Below, piece after piece: positions 45,402 to 54,595 of a stretch of 64,000 bases of DNA. The stretch covers positions 1 to 64,000 of the forward strand of contig NZ_PUJW01000016.1 of NCBI RefSeq assembly GCF_011189575.1, in the 5' to 3' direction. This DNA comes from Photorhabdus cinerea (lineage in GTDB: Bacteria; Pseudomonadota; Gammaproteobacteria; Enterobacterales; Enterobacteriaceae). The position numbers and the translations under genes are program-made. Position 1 is the stretch's first letter, and the number at the start of each line of letters is the position of its first letter. The notes below the pieces were generated by a model. The model worked only from the letters and a program-made list of their open reading frames with translations. It was not told the origin of the DNA and searched no databases.

Positions 45402-45521
45402 TCACAAATATTTTTTTATATTTCGTTTTGGATTAGCTGATTTTAATGGTTTCCCCGTATTGGGATCAAAAGAACCGATGTTATGATAGTTGATACAATT
45501 TAAGATTAGTAATACTCGTTA
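45402..45521 (-). pseudogene. C-terminal scrap of a colicin E3-type rRNase toxin
   Basis: The last 24 codons before TGA (45402-45404) read GSFDPNTGKPLKSANPKRNIKKYL when split as GSFDPNTGKPLK and SANPKRNIKKYL. This is nearly the C-terminus of colicin E3 (GSFDPKTGNQLK-GPDPKRNIKKYL). The frame is open only to a TAA at 45519-45521, and the catalytic DSQHGELE region is not readable. Nuclease domains of this type cleave 16S rRNA; this copy cannot be functional. It lies immediately upstream of the immunity relic. Confidence 0.78.
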
Positions 45522-45692
45522 TTCACTTGGCACAATATGGGAATAAAATCGTTATAAATTCAATTTATTAAATTAATATATGAAGAGAAAATTAGCGCAC
45601 TATAAATAATGCGCTTCTAAAGAGGGTGTACTACTATTTTACGAAACTGCCGATCACTATCATCAACAGCAGCTCATTTACATTAAATTTTA

Positions 45693-46889
45693 TTACCTAT
45701 TTACCGCCGCAAATGTCTCAGCAATACGCGCGACATTATGGCGATTAACGCCAGCCATACAGACGCGGCCAGTACCAACCAGATAAACACCAAACTCTTC
45801 ACGCAGACGATCCACTTGTTGCTTGCTAAAACCGGTATAACTGAACATTCCACGCTGTTTCAGCAAATAATCAAAGTTTTTCTCTGGTAATTCGGTTTTC
45901 AGGGCATCCACCAGCACTGTGCGCATTTCCAAAATACGCAGACGCATATGCTCAACTTCTTCCAGCCACTGTGCTTTCAATGCTGGATCAGTCAGCACCT
46001 TAGCGACAACCTGTGCACCAAAATTCGGCGGGCTAGAGTAGACACGACGTACACCCGCTTTCAGTTGCCCCAATACTCGCTCTTTAATCTGCTCACCATC
46101 ACAAATGACAGATAAGCCACCGACGCGTTCACCATACATGGAGAATATCTTGGAGAAAGAATTAGTTACCAGACAAGGCAAACCGGCTGTCGCCATAGCA
46201 CGAATGGCATAAGCATCGTGTTCCATACCATCTGCAAGCCCCTGATAAGCAATATCAAGAAATGGCAGCAATTCCCTCTCTTTTACAACCTGAACAACCT
46301 GATCCCACTGATCATTTGTTAGATCAGACCCCGTTGGATTATGACAACAAGGATGCATTAAGATAACGCTTTTTGCTGGCAAATTTCTGAATGTTTCCAA
46401 CATCTCACTGAATTTTACCCCTTTGGTCTGTGTATCAAAATAAGGGTAATAGTTCACCTTCACGCCAGCACCCGCAAAAATAGCTGCGTGGTTTTCCCAG
46501 GTTGGATCACTGCACCAGACTTCTGAATCAGAGAAATAGCGATGCAGAAAATCAGCGCCAACTTTCAGACCGCCAGAACCACCCAATGCTTGAATGGTTG
46601 CCACCCGCTGCTGTTTCAACACCGGATGATCTTTACCAAATAACAGTTCCTGAACCGCAAGACGATATGATGCCAATCCTTCCATTGGCAGATAAAGAGA
46701 GGCAGTCTGCGATAGCGCTCTAAGTTGTTCTTCAGCGGCTGCCACAGACTGTAATTGCGAAGTTATGCCCTGCTCATCGTAATAAAGCCCGATGCTCAGA
46801 TTAATTTTTTCCGCACGAGGATCTTTTTTAAACTCTTCAGCCAGCGAAAGAATCGGATCACCAGCATAAGCATCAACATTCTGGAACAT
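45693..46889 (-). CDS. tyrB: aromatic amino acid aminotransferase TyrB
   Basis: PLP-dependent class I aminotransferase making phenylalanine and tyrosine, and contributing to leucine and aspartate. The PLP lysine is in NSFSKIFSMYGERVGGLS (about 247); other signatures are LGGSGGLKVGADFL, HPCCHNPTGSDLT and FLDIAYQGLADG. It has 398 residues (E. coli 397) and aligns with TyrB rather than AspC throughout. AAGGAG precedes the ATG. It follows alr and dnaB as in E. coli. Confidence 0.93.
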   Translation of the reverse strand: MFQNVDAYAGDPILSLAEEFKKDPRAEKINLSIGLYYDEQGITSQLQSVAAAEEQLRALSQTASLYLPMEGLASYRLAVQELLFGKDHPVLKQQRVATIQALGGSGGLKVGADFLHRYFSDSEVWCSDPTWENHAAIFAGAGVKVNYYPYFDTQTKGVKFSEMLETFRNLPAKSVILMHPCCHNPTGSDLTNDQWDQVVQVVKERELLPFLDIAYQGLADGMEHDAYAIRAMATAGLPCLVTNSFSKIFSMYGERVGGLSVICDGEQIKERVLGQLKAGVRRVYSSPPNFGAQVVAKVLTDPALKAQWLEEVEHMRLRILEMRTVLVDALKTELPEKNFDYLLKQRGMFSYTGFSKQQVDRLREEFGVYLVGTGRVCMAGVNRHNVARIAETFAAVNR

Positions 46890-46942
46890 CAGGCTCTACT
46901 CCTTATCAGTGAGTTATTTAATGAACAATATAACCTACAACA

Positions 46943-48022
46943 TCATTCGTTCAGGTATTCCATTACCACTCTGGAAGTGAGTTTGGTCACCAACTCATAA
47001 GTAATGATACCAGTGCATTCAGCAACCCGTTCCACTGGCAGCACATCTCCCCAGAGGACCACTTCATCACCGACTTTATCTGTCGCACCTGGCCCTAAAT
47101 CAACAGAGATCATATCCATCGAGACACGGCCAGCAATCGGCACTTCACGGCCATTAATATATATTGGTGTCCCTGAAGGAGCACTGCGAGGATAACCATC
47201 ACCATAGCCGATAGCCACAACACCTAGACAAGTATCACGTTCACTAACCCAAGCCCCACCATAACCAACTGACTCGCCAGCTTTATGCTTACGAACAGCA
47301 ATTAAGCTCGACTTTAAGGTCATCGCTGGGATCAGGTTAAAATCCGTGGCCGTTTTATCAGACAATGGCGATACACCATACATCATCAGCCCAGGACGCA
47401 CCCAATCCTGATGGACTTCCGGCCACAACAGGATACCTCCCGATGCATCAATAGATTTTTCTCCCGGTTTGTCAGCACAAAAAGCCTGAAAACAGGCTAT
47501 CTGCTGGCACGTTGTGTCTACCGTTGGTTCATCAGCCCTGCCAAAATGGCTAACAATATTGACTGGTTGCTGCACATTTTTACAACGACTTAACCGTTGG
47601 TAAAATTCTTCAGCATCTTCCGGCCTTACACCTAACCGATGCATCCCGCTATCCAATTTCATCCATACTTTTACCGGATGAGATAACTTAGCCTGCTCCA
47701 GTGCTTCCAACTGTTCAATGCTGTGAACCACAGTCTCAATCTGGTTAGCTACCAACACAGGCAGGTCAGCCGCACCAAAGCATCCTTCTAATAATAGAAT
47801 CGGTTTGACGATACCACCATGACGCAACGTCAATGCTTCACCAATTCGCGCTACACCGAAACAATCGGCGTCATCCAGCGTATGTGCTGTCTCCAGTAAA
47901 CCGTGGCCATAAGCGTTTGCTTTCACAACTGCAATCAGATTGCTTTTAGGGGCGAGCTGCCTTACCCGTTGCAGGTTATGTCGCAGAGCGCGGCGGTCAA
48001 TAATTGCGGTTGCCGCTTTCAT
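46943..48022 (-). CDS. alr: alanine racemase, biosynthetic
   Basis: PLP enzyme interconverting L- and D-alanine for peptidoglycan. The PLP lysine is in LIAVVKANAYGHGLLE (about 34) and the catalytic Tyr in SVGYGGAWV; RPGLMMYGVSP completes the active site. It has 359 residues, as in E. coli Alr. AAGGAA ribosome site present. It lies 38 bp after dnaB. Confidence 0.96.
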   Translation of the reverse strand: MKAATAIIDRRALRHNLQRVRQLAPKSNLIAVVKANAYGHGLLETAHTLDDADCFGVARIGEALTLRHGGIVKPILLLEGCFGAADLPVLVANQIETVVHSIEQLEALEQAKLSHPVKVWMKLDSGMHRLGVRPEDAEEFYQRLSRCKNVQQPVNIVSHFGRADEPTVDTTCQQIACFQAFCADKPGEKSIDASGGILLWPEVHQDWVRPGLMMYGVSPLSDKTATDFNLIPAMTLKSSLIAVRKHKAGESVGYGGAWVSERDTCLGVVAIGYGDGYPRSAPSGTPIYINGREVPIAGRVSMDMISVDLGPGATDKVGDEVVLWGDVLPVERVAECTGIITYELVTKLTSRVVMEYLNE

Positions 48023-48060
48023 TCTATTCCTTAATCTATTGATTCTTTGGTGGTTAATAC

Positions 48061-49470
48061 TTATTCGTCGTCATAACTTGGCCCAGCATAGCTATCAAAC
48101 CGCGACAATTGACCATTAAACGTCAGGCGAACTGTACCGATTGGGCCGTTACGCTGCTTGCCAAGAATGATTTCAGCCACACTTTTCATGTCGCTGTTCT
48201 CATGGTAAACCTCGTCACGGTAGATAAACATAATCAGGTCGGCATCCTGCTCAATAGAACCAGATTCACGTAAGTCGGAGTTAACTGGGCGTTTATCCGC
48301 CCGCTGTTCAAGGCTACGGTTGAGCTGAGAAAGTGCAACCACCGGCACTTGAAGCTCTTTAGCCAACGCCTTTAATGAACGGGAAATCTCTGCAATTTCT
48401 AGGGTACGGTTATCAGATAAGGACGGAACACGCATCAATTGCAGGTAGTCGATCATGATAAGACTCAATCCACCATTTTCACGAAAGACACGCCGGGCGC
48501 GGGAACGGACTTCGGTAGGCGTCAGACCCGACGAGTCATCAATATACATATTACGTTTTTCCAGCAGTAGTCCCATCGTACTGGAGATCCGCGCCCAATC
48601 CTCATCATCAAGCTGTCCTGTACGAATACGAGTCTGATCCACTCGAGAAAGAGATGCCAACATACGCATCATAATCTGGTTGCCAGGCATCTCAAGGCTG
48701 AAAATCAGAACCGGCTTATCCTGCGTCATGGCTGCATTTTCACACAGGTTCATAGCGAAAGTGGTTTTACCCATAGAAGGACGAGCGGCCACAATAATCA
48801 GATCCGATTTCTGTAACCCTGCGGTTTTCTTGTCCAGATCCTGATAACCGGTAGAAACACCGGTTACGCCATCATGAGGACGCTGATAGAGTTGTTCAAT
48901 ACGCTCCACCGTTTCCTCAAGAATACGTTCTATTCCTTTTGGCCCTTCATCTTTGCTGGCACGGTTTTCTGCGATCTGGAATACTCGTGATTCAGCCAGA
49001 TCCAATAATTCTTCGCTGCTCCTTCCCTGAGGATCATAACCTGCATCCGCAATTTCATTCGCAACGGCGATCATATCGCGGACAACAGCACGTTCACGGA
49101 CAATATCTGCATAAGCGTTAATGTTAGCCGCACTTGGCGTATTTTTTGATAACTCGGCCAGATAAGCAAAACCGCCTACATTGCCCAGATCGCCGCTCTG
49201 CTCAAGAGATTCAGATAACGTAATCAGATCGATTGGATTACCCATCTCCAGCAATCGCTGCATTTCAGAAAAAATGCGCCGGTGTGGACGGCTGAAAAAA
49301 TCATTGCTAGTAACACGTTCGGATACATTATCCCAGCGTTCGTTATCTAACATTAAACCGCCTAACACGGATTGCTCTGCTTCCAAAGAGTGTGGCGGAA
49401 GCTTCAGCCCTTCCATTTGGCGATCTCTTGGTTCAGCCATTTTGTTGTGAGTTGATTTTTTTCCCGCCAT
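48061..49470 (-). CDS. dnaB: replicative DNA helicase DnaB
   Basis: Hexameric 5'-3' helicase of the replication fork. An N-terminal domain (LPPHSLEAEQSVLGGLMLDNERWD) precedes the RecA-like core with Walker A AARPSMGKTTFAMNL (about 232), Walker B SLIMIDYLQLM and the C-terminal KQRNGPIGTVRLTF. It has 469 residues (E. coli 471). No intein is present. Confidence 0.97.
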   Translation of the reverse strand: MAGKKSTHNKMAEPRDRQMEGLKLPPHSLEAEQSVLGGLMLDNERWDNVSERVTSNDFFSRPHRRIFSEMQRLLEMGNPIDLITLSESLEQSGDLGNVGGFAYLAELSKNTPSAANINAYADIVRERAVVRDMIAVANEIADAGYDPQGRSSEELLDLAESRVFQIAENRASKDEGPKGIERILEETVERIEQLYQRPHDGVTGVSTGYQDLDKKTAGLQKSDLIIVAARPSMGKTTFAMNLCENAAMTQDKPVLIFSLEMPGNQIMMRMLASLSRVDQTRIRTGQLDDEDWARISSTMGLLLEKRNMYIDDSSGLTPTEVRSRARRVFRENGGLSLIMIDYLQLMRVPSLSDNRTLEIAEISRSLKALAKELQVPVVALSQLNRSLEQRADKRPVNSDLRESGSIEQDADLIMFIYRDEVYHENSDMKSVAEIILGKQRNGPIGTVRLTFNGQLSRFDSYAGPSYDDE

Positions 49471-49640
49471 GAATCCCGCAATAATCTACTGATAAATCTG
49501 CAACAGCACATGAGTATACGCTATGAAGTGCCTTGAGTAATTACATATAGTTTGTAATTATTTCTGACGCACTAAAGCCCATTTACAATGAGTTCAGCTG
49601 TTACGTACAAACGTTCCACCAACATTTAAGAGGTTGAGTC

Positions 49641-50201
49641 ATGGCAAAACATATCGAATTTTCCGCAACCGGTGGTCCCGAAATCCTGAAATATTGTGAA
49701 TTTACACCTGTAGATCCTGCTGATAATGAAGTACAAGTAGAAAACAGAGCTATTGGAATTAACTATATCGATACTTATATTCGTAGTGGGCTCTATCCGC
49801 CGGCACAATTACCAAGCGGTCTGGGGACTGAAGCCGCAGGCGTAGTTACCAAAGTCGGTTCTACTGTCACTACCCTAAAAATCGGTGACCGAGTTGTTTA
49901 TGCACAATCAACTTTAGGCGCTTACAGTGAAGTGCATAATGTCGCGGAAAATAAAGTCACTGTTTTGCCTGATACTATCTCCTTCGAGCAAGCTGCTGCT
50001 TCTTTTTTAAAAGGATTAACGGTTTATTATCTTCTACGTCGTACCCACCAAATTCAACCAGGAGAAATCTTTTTATTTCATGCCGCTGCCGGTGGAATTG
50101 GGCTAATTGCCTGCCAATGGGCAAAAACTTTAGGTGCAAAACTTATTGGAACAGCTGGCTCTGATGAGAAAGCACAACTCGGTGACTGCTCCCCGCCGTA
50201 A
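49641..50201 (+). pseudogene. qor: quinone oxidoreductase Qor, truncated by an IS remnant
   Basis: The N-terminal about 178 residues match NADPH:quinone reductase Qor: ENRAIGINYIDTYIRSGLYPP, GLGTEAAGVV and FLFHAAAGGIGLIACQWAKTLGAKLIG with the Rossmann glycines. After SDEKAQ the match stops and the frame runs into IS605-type terminal sequence, ending at a TAA. The normal protein has 327 residues, so nearly half, including part of the cofactor domain and the whole C-terminal catalytic lobe, is gone. No second half is found downstream. The AGAGG ribosome site is intact. Confidence 0.88.
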
Positions 50202-50477
50202 AAAACGGCGAGGCTTCCCACTTCTCAGGCCGCCACCGTCTTTATGACGGATTTACACTGGCCTCCGTGGGCAGAAACGACGAGTCCCGCCGCCTGTAAT
50301 GCTGTTATGCCCTTGTGCTGGATGTTGATCGCCGCATTGATATCGCGGTCATGTTCAACACCACTGCAAGGGCATTGCCAGCTCCGCTTACGCAGCGGCA
50401 TTTCCGGCATTTTGTGACCGCAGCAATGACAGGTTTTCGAACTGGCGAACCACTGCTCCAGTTTGACCAAGCGGATA
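50178..50477 (-). mobile_element. remnant of an IS200/IS605-family element (right end and tnpB tail)
   Basis: The fragment holds the last third of a tnpB gene and a typical imperfect-palindromic end, stem CGCCGT (50194-50199) / ACGGCG (50205-50210) with an A5 loop. The left end and most of tnpB are missing. One side interrupts qor; the other abuts the dusA stop within a few bases. The exact boundaries are approximate. Confidence 0.8.
50225..50470 (-). pseudogene. TnpB (OrfB) C-terminal fragment
   Basis: The frame encodes VKLEQWFASSKTCHCCGHKM...WQCPCSGVEHDRDINAAINI, the zinc-ribbon and final RuvC-like DRD-N-A motif of IS605-family TnpB. A full TnpB has about 380-400 residues; only about 80 remain. 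Catalytic Asp and Glu of the earlier RuvC motifs are lost, so it cannot be an active guided nuclease. Confidence 0.82.
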
Positions 50478-51503
50478 TCACATCCGCTCTGTCACCATAG
50501 CCAACGCCTGCTTTACAACGGAAATATCTGCTCCCGGTTTGTGGGCATTCTCACTAAGATGACGACGCCATTGACGCGCCCCCGGAATCCCCTGAAAAAT
50601 ACCTAAAATATGGCGAGTGATATGACCCAAATATGTCCCTTGTGAAAGTTCTTGCTCTATATAAGGATAAAGCGCTCTGACTACCGCAACGGTATCAACT
50701 ACCGGAATTGCAGCATCAAATAATTCATGATCAACCAGTGCCAAAATAGCCGGATTCTGGTACGCCTCACGCCCAACCATAACCCCATCCACATGTTGCA
50801 GATGTTGTTTTGCTTCTTCCAGCGATTTAATACCGCCATTAATAGCAATCGTTAATTGAGGGAAATCTTTTTTCAGTTGATAAACTCGTAGGTAATCCAG
50901 CGGTGGGATCTCGCGATTTTCTTTTGGACTCAGACCAGAAAGCCAGGCTTTGCGGGCATGAATGGTAAATATATTGCAACCACTATTCTGTACAACGGTA
51001 TCAATAAAATCACATAGGAATTGGTAACTATCCTGTTCATCAATACCGATACGGGTTTTAACGGTCACCGGCACACTGACCACATCCTGCATTGCCTTGA
51101 CACAATCAGCAACCAGTTTAGCCTCTCCCATCAAGCAAGCACCAAAGCGACCATTTTGTACCCGATCAGAAGGACAACCCACATTCAGGTTAATTTCATC
51201 ATAGCCACGTTCCTGAGCAATTTTCGCACAATAAGCCAGTGCTTGCGGATCACTACCACCCAGTTGCAATGCCACCGGATGCTCTTCTTCACTATATGCC
51301 AGATAATTGCCTTTGCCATGAATAATCGCGCCAGTTGTCACCATTTCGGTATACAACAGAGTTTGTTTACTCAACAAACGATGGAAATAACGGCAGTGAC
51401 GATCGGTCCAGTCCAGCATCGGTGCAACAGAGAACCGGCCTTGCCATAACTTACTGGAAATATTGGTTTCTCTATTCTTTTCAATTTCTTTACTTTCGTA
51501 CAT
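50478..51503 (-). CDS. dusA: tRNA-dihydrouridine(20/20a) synthase DusA
   Basis: FMN-dependent enzyme reducing U20/U20a of tRNA. Signatures are FSVAPMLDWTDRHCRYF, LQLGGSDPQALAYCA, INLNVGCPSDRVQNGRFGACLM (catalytic Cys) and NGGIKSLEEAKQHLQHVDGVMVGREAY. The start is taken at ATG 51503 (341 residues; E. coli 330-345); a longer frame from 51575 adds residues unlike the family. The C-terminus appears complete although it lies next to the IS remnant. Confidence 0.92.
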   Translation of the reverse strand: MYESKEIEKNRETNISSKLWQGRFSVAPMLDWTDRHCRYFHRLLSKQTLLYTEMVTTGAIIHGKGNYLAYSEEEHPVALQLGGSDPQALAYCAKIAQERGYDEINLNVGCPSDRVQNGRFGACLMGEAKLVADCVKAMQDVVSVPVTVKTRIGIDEQDSYQFLCDFIDTVVQNSGCNIFTIHARKAWLSGLSPKENREIPPLDYLRVYQLKKDFPQLTIAINGGIKSLEEAKQHLQHVDGVMVGREAYQNPAILALVDHELFDAAIPVVDTVAVVRALYPYIEQELSQGTYLGHITRHILGIFQGIPGARQWRRHLSENAHKPGADISVVKQALAMVTERM

Positions 51504-51838
51504 TTTTACTAATTTTACTCTCTCAGCTCCCCAAATATCATAGGAAACCAGACGCGGAAATAGTGGAAATATCACCTACTATAACATAAATGCCGATGAT
51601 ATTAGCAGGCATTATTGCACTGTTAGGGTTAAAGTGGATGGGAAATATATTTATCTAGAAAATCACATCTCTATTTTGTGAAATCAAATAACAAACTATC
51701 ATTCCAGATGTTTAGTATCATATAAGGCCATTAAAATTATTAGGAAATTTTAGTTATACATGTAAATATGATAGAATATTTACATGTATATTTATCAATT
51801 AATCCAATCGTACTCAATTGATTATATTCTTGAGTGAC

Positions 51839-52417
51839 TCAATTAGATCCAATATCATCATGACCTTCTTCAAATTCCCATTGAATATTATATTTATCTA
51901 TAAAATAAAAATATCTGATTTTACCTATAATCTTACAAGTTTCTTGTTTCAGAGCAGTATTTTTTTCATCTTCCTCATTAAAGAACATAAACTCATCGCT
52001 AGTGATTTCATCTATCTTATATGCTTTATATAATGGTGATGAGTTTATCAATCTGACACCAGGGAAGCTTTTTACGTGATCAAATACACTATCTATATTT
52101 TGTACTCTAAAACAAATATGCCCAACACCACCAATGTCATTAGCCTCTTTTAACTCAACCCTTTTTATTCCGGTTGGATTGTGATATTCCATCAGTTCAA
52201 TAAAAACCCCAGTCCCAGGAATTTCCAAGAATGCTATTGATACATCTACCTGGTCAGCGTTGTCAATGAAACCAGCTGCTTTTGAAAAGCCACTATTTTT
52301 AAAATGAGGAAATAATTGCTTTGGTATGGCACCAAATAAATTCTTATATAAATCAATTGCTTCCTGAATATCATCTACGACGATATTAATGTGACCTAAT
52401 CCTTTAAAGTTTATCAT
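51839..52417 (-). CDS. VOC-superfamily (glyoxalase/epimerase-like) protein
   Basis: 192-residue protein with two beta-alpha-beta-beta-beta modules of the vicinal-oxygen-chelate fold. Four candidate metal ligands sit at the canonical places: His in LGHINIVVDD, Glu in GVFIELMEYHNP, His in GGVGHICFRVQN and Glu in NIQWEFEEGH. Methylmalonyl-CoA epimerase-like and lyase/dioxygenase-like relatives exist; the reaction here is unknown. The start at 52417 is chosen for GGAG 9 nt upstream. It is the last gene of a four-gene operon with a membrane protein, a small protein and an XRE regulator. Confidence 0.78.
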   Translation of the reverse strand: MINFKGLGHINIVVDDIQEAIDLYKNLFGAIPKQLFPHFKNSGFSKAAGFIDNADQVDVSIAFLEIPGTGVFIELMEYHNPTGIKRVELKEANDIGGVGHICFRVQNIDSVFDHVKSFPGVRLINSSPLYKAYKIDEITSDEFMFFNEEDEKNTALKQETCKIIGKIRYFYFIDKYNIQWEFEEGHDDIGSN

Positions 52418-52436
52418 TACTTTTTTCTCCACTAGT

Positions 52437-53078
52437 TTATATCAAACTTCTGTTTATATAACGTACAATTTGGTTTGAAATAAGAGAATAAAAAATTATT
52501 AAAACAGAATTAGTAACCATATTGGTTAAAGTAAGACTATATATTATATCAGAATACATTTCATTAAAAGCTAAATAATCAGTTATGGTTGTATATACCA
52601 CAACAACTACTGCAAATGAGAGTATTGATGATGTTATAAAAGACAACTTTTTATTTCTGTAGAAATAAGAAAATATTATAGAATTTAAAACAAATGCTAC
52701 GAATGAACCAAATATATTAGCAACAAATAAATTAGAAATTGGATTAAAAGTATTGTAATAATCCATACTCTCCTTAAACACATCAGGATAAGGCATGGAA
52801 ATTACAATATTTGTGATCAAAATCATAATTAAATTAGTGATTGCCTCTAATGCTATAATGAGTAGGACTGTTTTTCTTGCATTAAAGCTGGAGAAAATAT
52901 CTACTATAGAGAAACATAACATGTAAGTAACCGTGGAAGGGATTATTACATAATCACCAAAACTCACTAATCTGTAAGCGATCAAATGTGAAGTAATTGA
53001 CAAACAAATAAATAATGAAGCAAAAACAATATTATAAAACTCAGATCTATTTCTGGTTCCCAATCGATTATAAGTCAT
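52437..53078 (-). CDS. multi-spanning membrane protein, possibly VUT/YhhQ-type
   Basis: 213 residues with about six hydrophobic segments (roughly 16-36, 43-60, 68-92, 113-140, 145-165, 180-205). FGDYVIIPSTVTYMLCFSIVDIFSSFNARKT resembles the PF02592 (YhhQ/VUT, queuosine-precursor transporter) loop with its conserved Asp, but divergence is high and the link is tentative. It overlaps the upstream small gene by 11 bp and is 19 bp from the VOC gene, so it is in the same operon. Codon use is AT-rich. Confidence 0.62.
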   Translation of the reverse strand: MTYNRLGTRNRSEFYNIVFASLFICLSITSHLIAYRLVSFGDYVIIPSTVTYMLCFSIVDIFSSFNARKTVLLIIALEAITNLIMILITNIVISMPYPDVFKESMDYYNTFNPISNLFVANIFGSFVAFVLNSIIFSYFYRNKKLSFITSSILSFAVVVVVYTTITDYLAFNEMYSDIIYSLTLTNMVTNSVLIIFYSLISNQIVRYINRSLI

Positions 53079-53400
53079 CTTTCTTTATTTCCATTTTAAT
53101 ATTATCCAAGAACTCTTTCTCTGTACAATTTCCATCATTGAACAATTTTAAGAAAATATCATAATAAGTAATATATTTTACTATCAATAACTTGTCACTC
53201 GTTACCAAATTATTGTAATAGCTATCTGCAAAACTTCTTAATTCCATTGACGAGTTTATATCATGCTTGTTAATATGGTAAGAAACAAAGAAACTTCCTG
53301 AAAATAATTTTAAACTGTCAATCTTTACGTGCAAATTTTCTTCTTTCAATAAATCCTTCAAATAATAAAAATAATCAATTGCTCTGCGAAAAATCGACAT
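53068..53400 (-). CDS. small hypothetical protein of the XRE operon
   Basis: 110 residues, predicted mostly helical and charged, with no membrane segment or signal peptide. A strong GGAGG ribosome site lies 8 nt before ATG 53400, inside the end of the regulator gene (26-bp overlap), and the 3' end overlaps the membrane-protein gene by 11 bp. These overlaps indicate translational coupling. I recognise no family. Confidence 0.65.
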   Translation of the reverse strand: MSIFRRAIDYFYYLKDLLKEENLHVKIDSLKLFSGSFFVSYHINKHDINSSMELRSFADSYYNNLVTSDKLLIVKYITYYDIFLKLFNDGNCTEKEFLDNIKMEIKKDDL

Positions 53401-53911
53401 TATAAATCCTCCATTCACAAATAGTATAGACATTTCTTTGATCATATAAATCCTTACTTTCCACAACCTTGCAATAATCTTCTGTTACATATAAATACTC
53501 ATGAAAAAATACAGATTCAATCTCGAATTCCTTTGAACAACAAACAGCTATCTTGTTCTTCTCAATTCGTTTCGCAAAAGGTCTATTACCCAGGAACCGG
53601 GCTGTAAGCAAATATTGAGTATCTTCGCCTAACTCTTGCCCTCTGATGTATAATCCGAGAGAAAAATAGTTATCTATCAGAGGGACCCTATATATCTCAG
53701 GGTTACGAAAATTTCCTTTACCACTAATCAACCATTCCGGATTCAAATTTAACCCTTCCGCGATCCTGTTCGAGAGCTTTGATTCATCAAGATTATTTCT
53801 AATAATGTAGTTTAATGATTGTTGAGCCAATCGGCAGCGCTTTGCTGCTTCCGCCTGAGAAATATCCAGCTTATATAGTACAAATTTCAATCTATCTGCA
53901 AGATTTTTCAT
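53375..53911 (-). CDS. XRE-family regulator, phage-repressor-like
   Basis: 178 residues. The N-terminal helix-turn-helix (LDISQAEAAKRCRLAQQSLNYIIRNN, about 15-40) is followed by NLNPEWLISGKG, common in cI-like repressors. The C-terminal part (about 75-178) has no clear Ser-Lys S24 peptidase signature, so it is probably a ligand or dimerisation domain rather than self-cleaving. It heads a four-gene operon and probably controls it. Confidence 0.78.
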   Translation of the reverse strand: MKNLADRLKFVLYKLDISQAEAAKRCRLAQQSLNYIIRNNLDESKLSNRIAEGLNLNPEWLISGKGNFRNPEIYRVPLIDNYFSLGLYIRGQELGEDTQYLLTARFLGNRPFAKRIEKNKIAVCCSKEFEIESVFFHEYLYVTEDYCKVVESKDLYDQRNVYTICEWRIYNVDFSQSN

Positions 53912-54358
53912 ATGTTAACAATATCTTATTGATTTTTAATGTTTTTATAGATTTATTATTGATAAATCCTTTCCCTGCATATGGCTATACTTACAACTAG
54001 TATTATGCAATACCTTAACAGTTCCAGATTATAACTAACATTATGAAAAATTTATCTATTTTTTAGCAATTTATACGTTAATTTCTCCATGACAACTACA
54101 AATTTGTTATTAAAATACAAAATACTTGTTGAAAATTCATGTGTGAGTAGTTACATTAAACTTATTGAAATTTTTAAAATCCGATTAAGTATACTTATCG
54201 ATTCCTTTTCATATTATATTTATTTAAAATAGCTATATATTTTAAATTCGGGGTTATTACAGCTAAAAAATCACTTTAGTCATACAAAGATACCCAGTCT
54301 TACTGACTATGGAAGTGAATTAATTGTACAAATACTTATATAACTTTGGAGAATTATT
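53912..54358. other. AT-rich intergenic region between divergent regulators
   Basis: This 447-bp spacer separates the XRE operon and the Nlp-type gene and must hold both promoters. I see no clear operator, only AT-rich sequence and a few short hairpins. Confidence 0.45.
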
Positions 54359-54595
54359 GTGGACAAAAAAGATTGGCATCCAGCTGATATTATTGCCGCT
54401 TTAAAAAAGCAAGGAACAACCCTCTCAGCCGTATCTCGCAAAGCAGGGTTAGCATCATCCACACTGAGTAATGCATTACATCGCCAATGGCCAAAAGGAG
54501 AAGCAATAATCGCCACAAATTTGGGGTTGCTCCCCTCCGAAATATGGCCTTCTCGTTACCAAAATAAGACTAATAGTGCGAGCAAATTACTTTAA
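54359..54595 (+). CDS. Nlp/Ner-type DNA-binding protein
   Basis: 78-residue regulator of the Nlp/SfsB family, related to the Ner repressor of Mu-like phages. DWHPADIIAALKKQGTTLSAVSRKAGLASSTLSNALHRQWPKGEAIIA covers the whole helix-turn-helix, and LLPSEIWPSRY is the family tail. The start is GTG 54359 with GGAG 10 nt upstream. Given the adjacent tail-fibre remnants, it could be the last regulator of a former prophage or R-type bacteriocin, or a housekeeping Nlp. Confidence 0.85.
   Translation: MDKKDWHPADIIAALKKQGTTLSAVSRKAGLASSTLSNALHRQWPKGEAIIATNLGLLPSEIWPSRYQNKTNSASKLL

Noticed and set aside
50225..50470. Possible functional TnpB guide-RNA nuclease
   Set aside because: Only the zinc-ribbon and last RuvC motif remain; the rest of the protein and the left end are missing.
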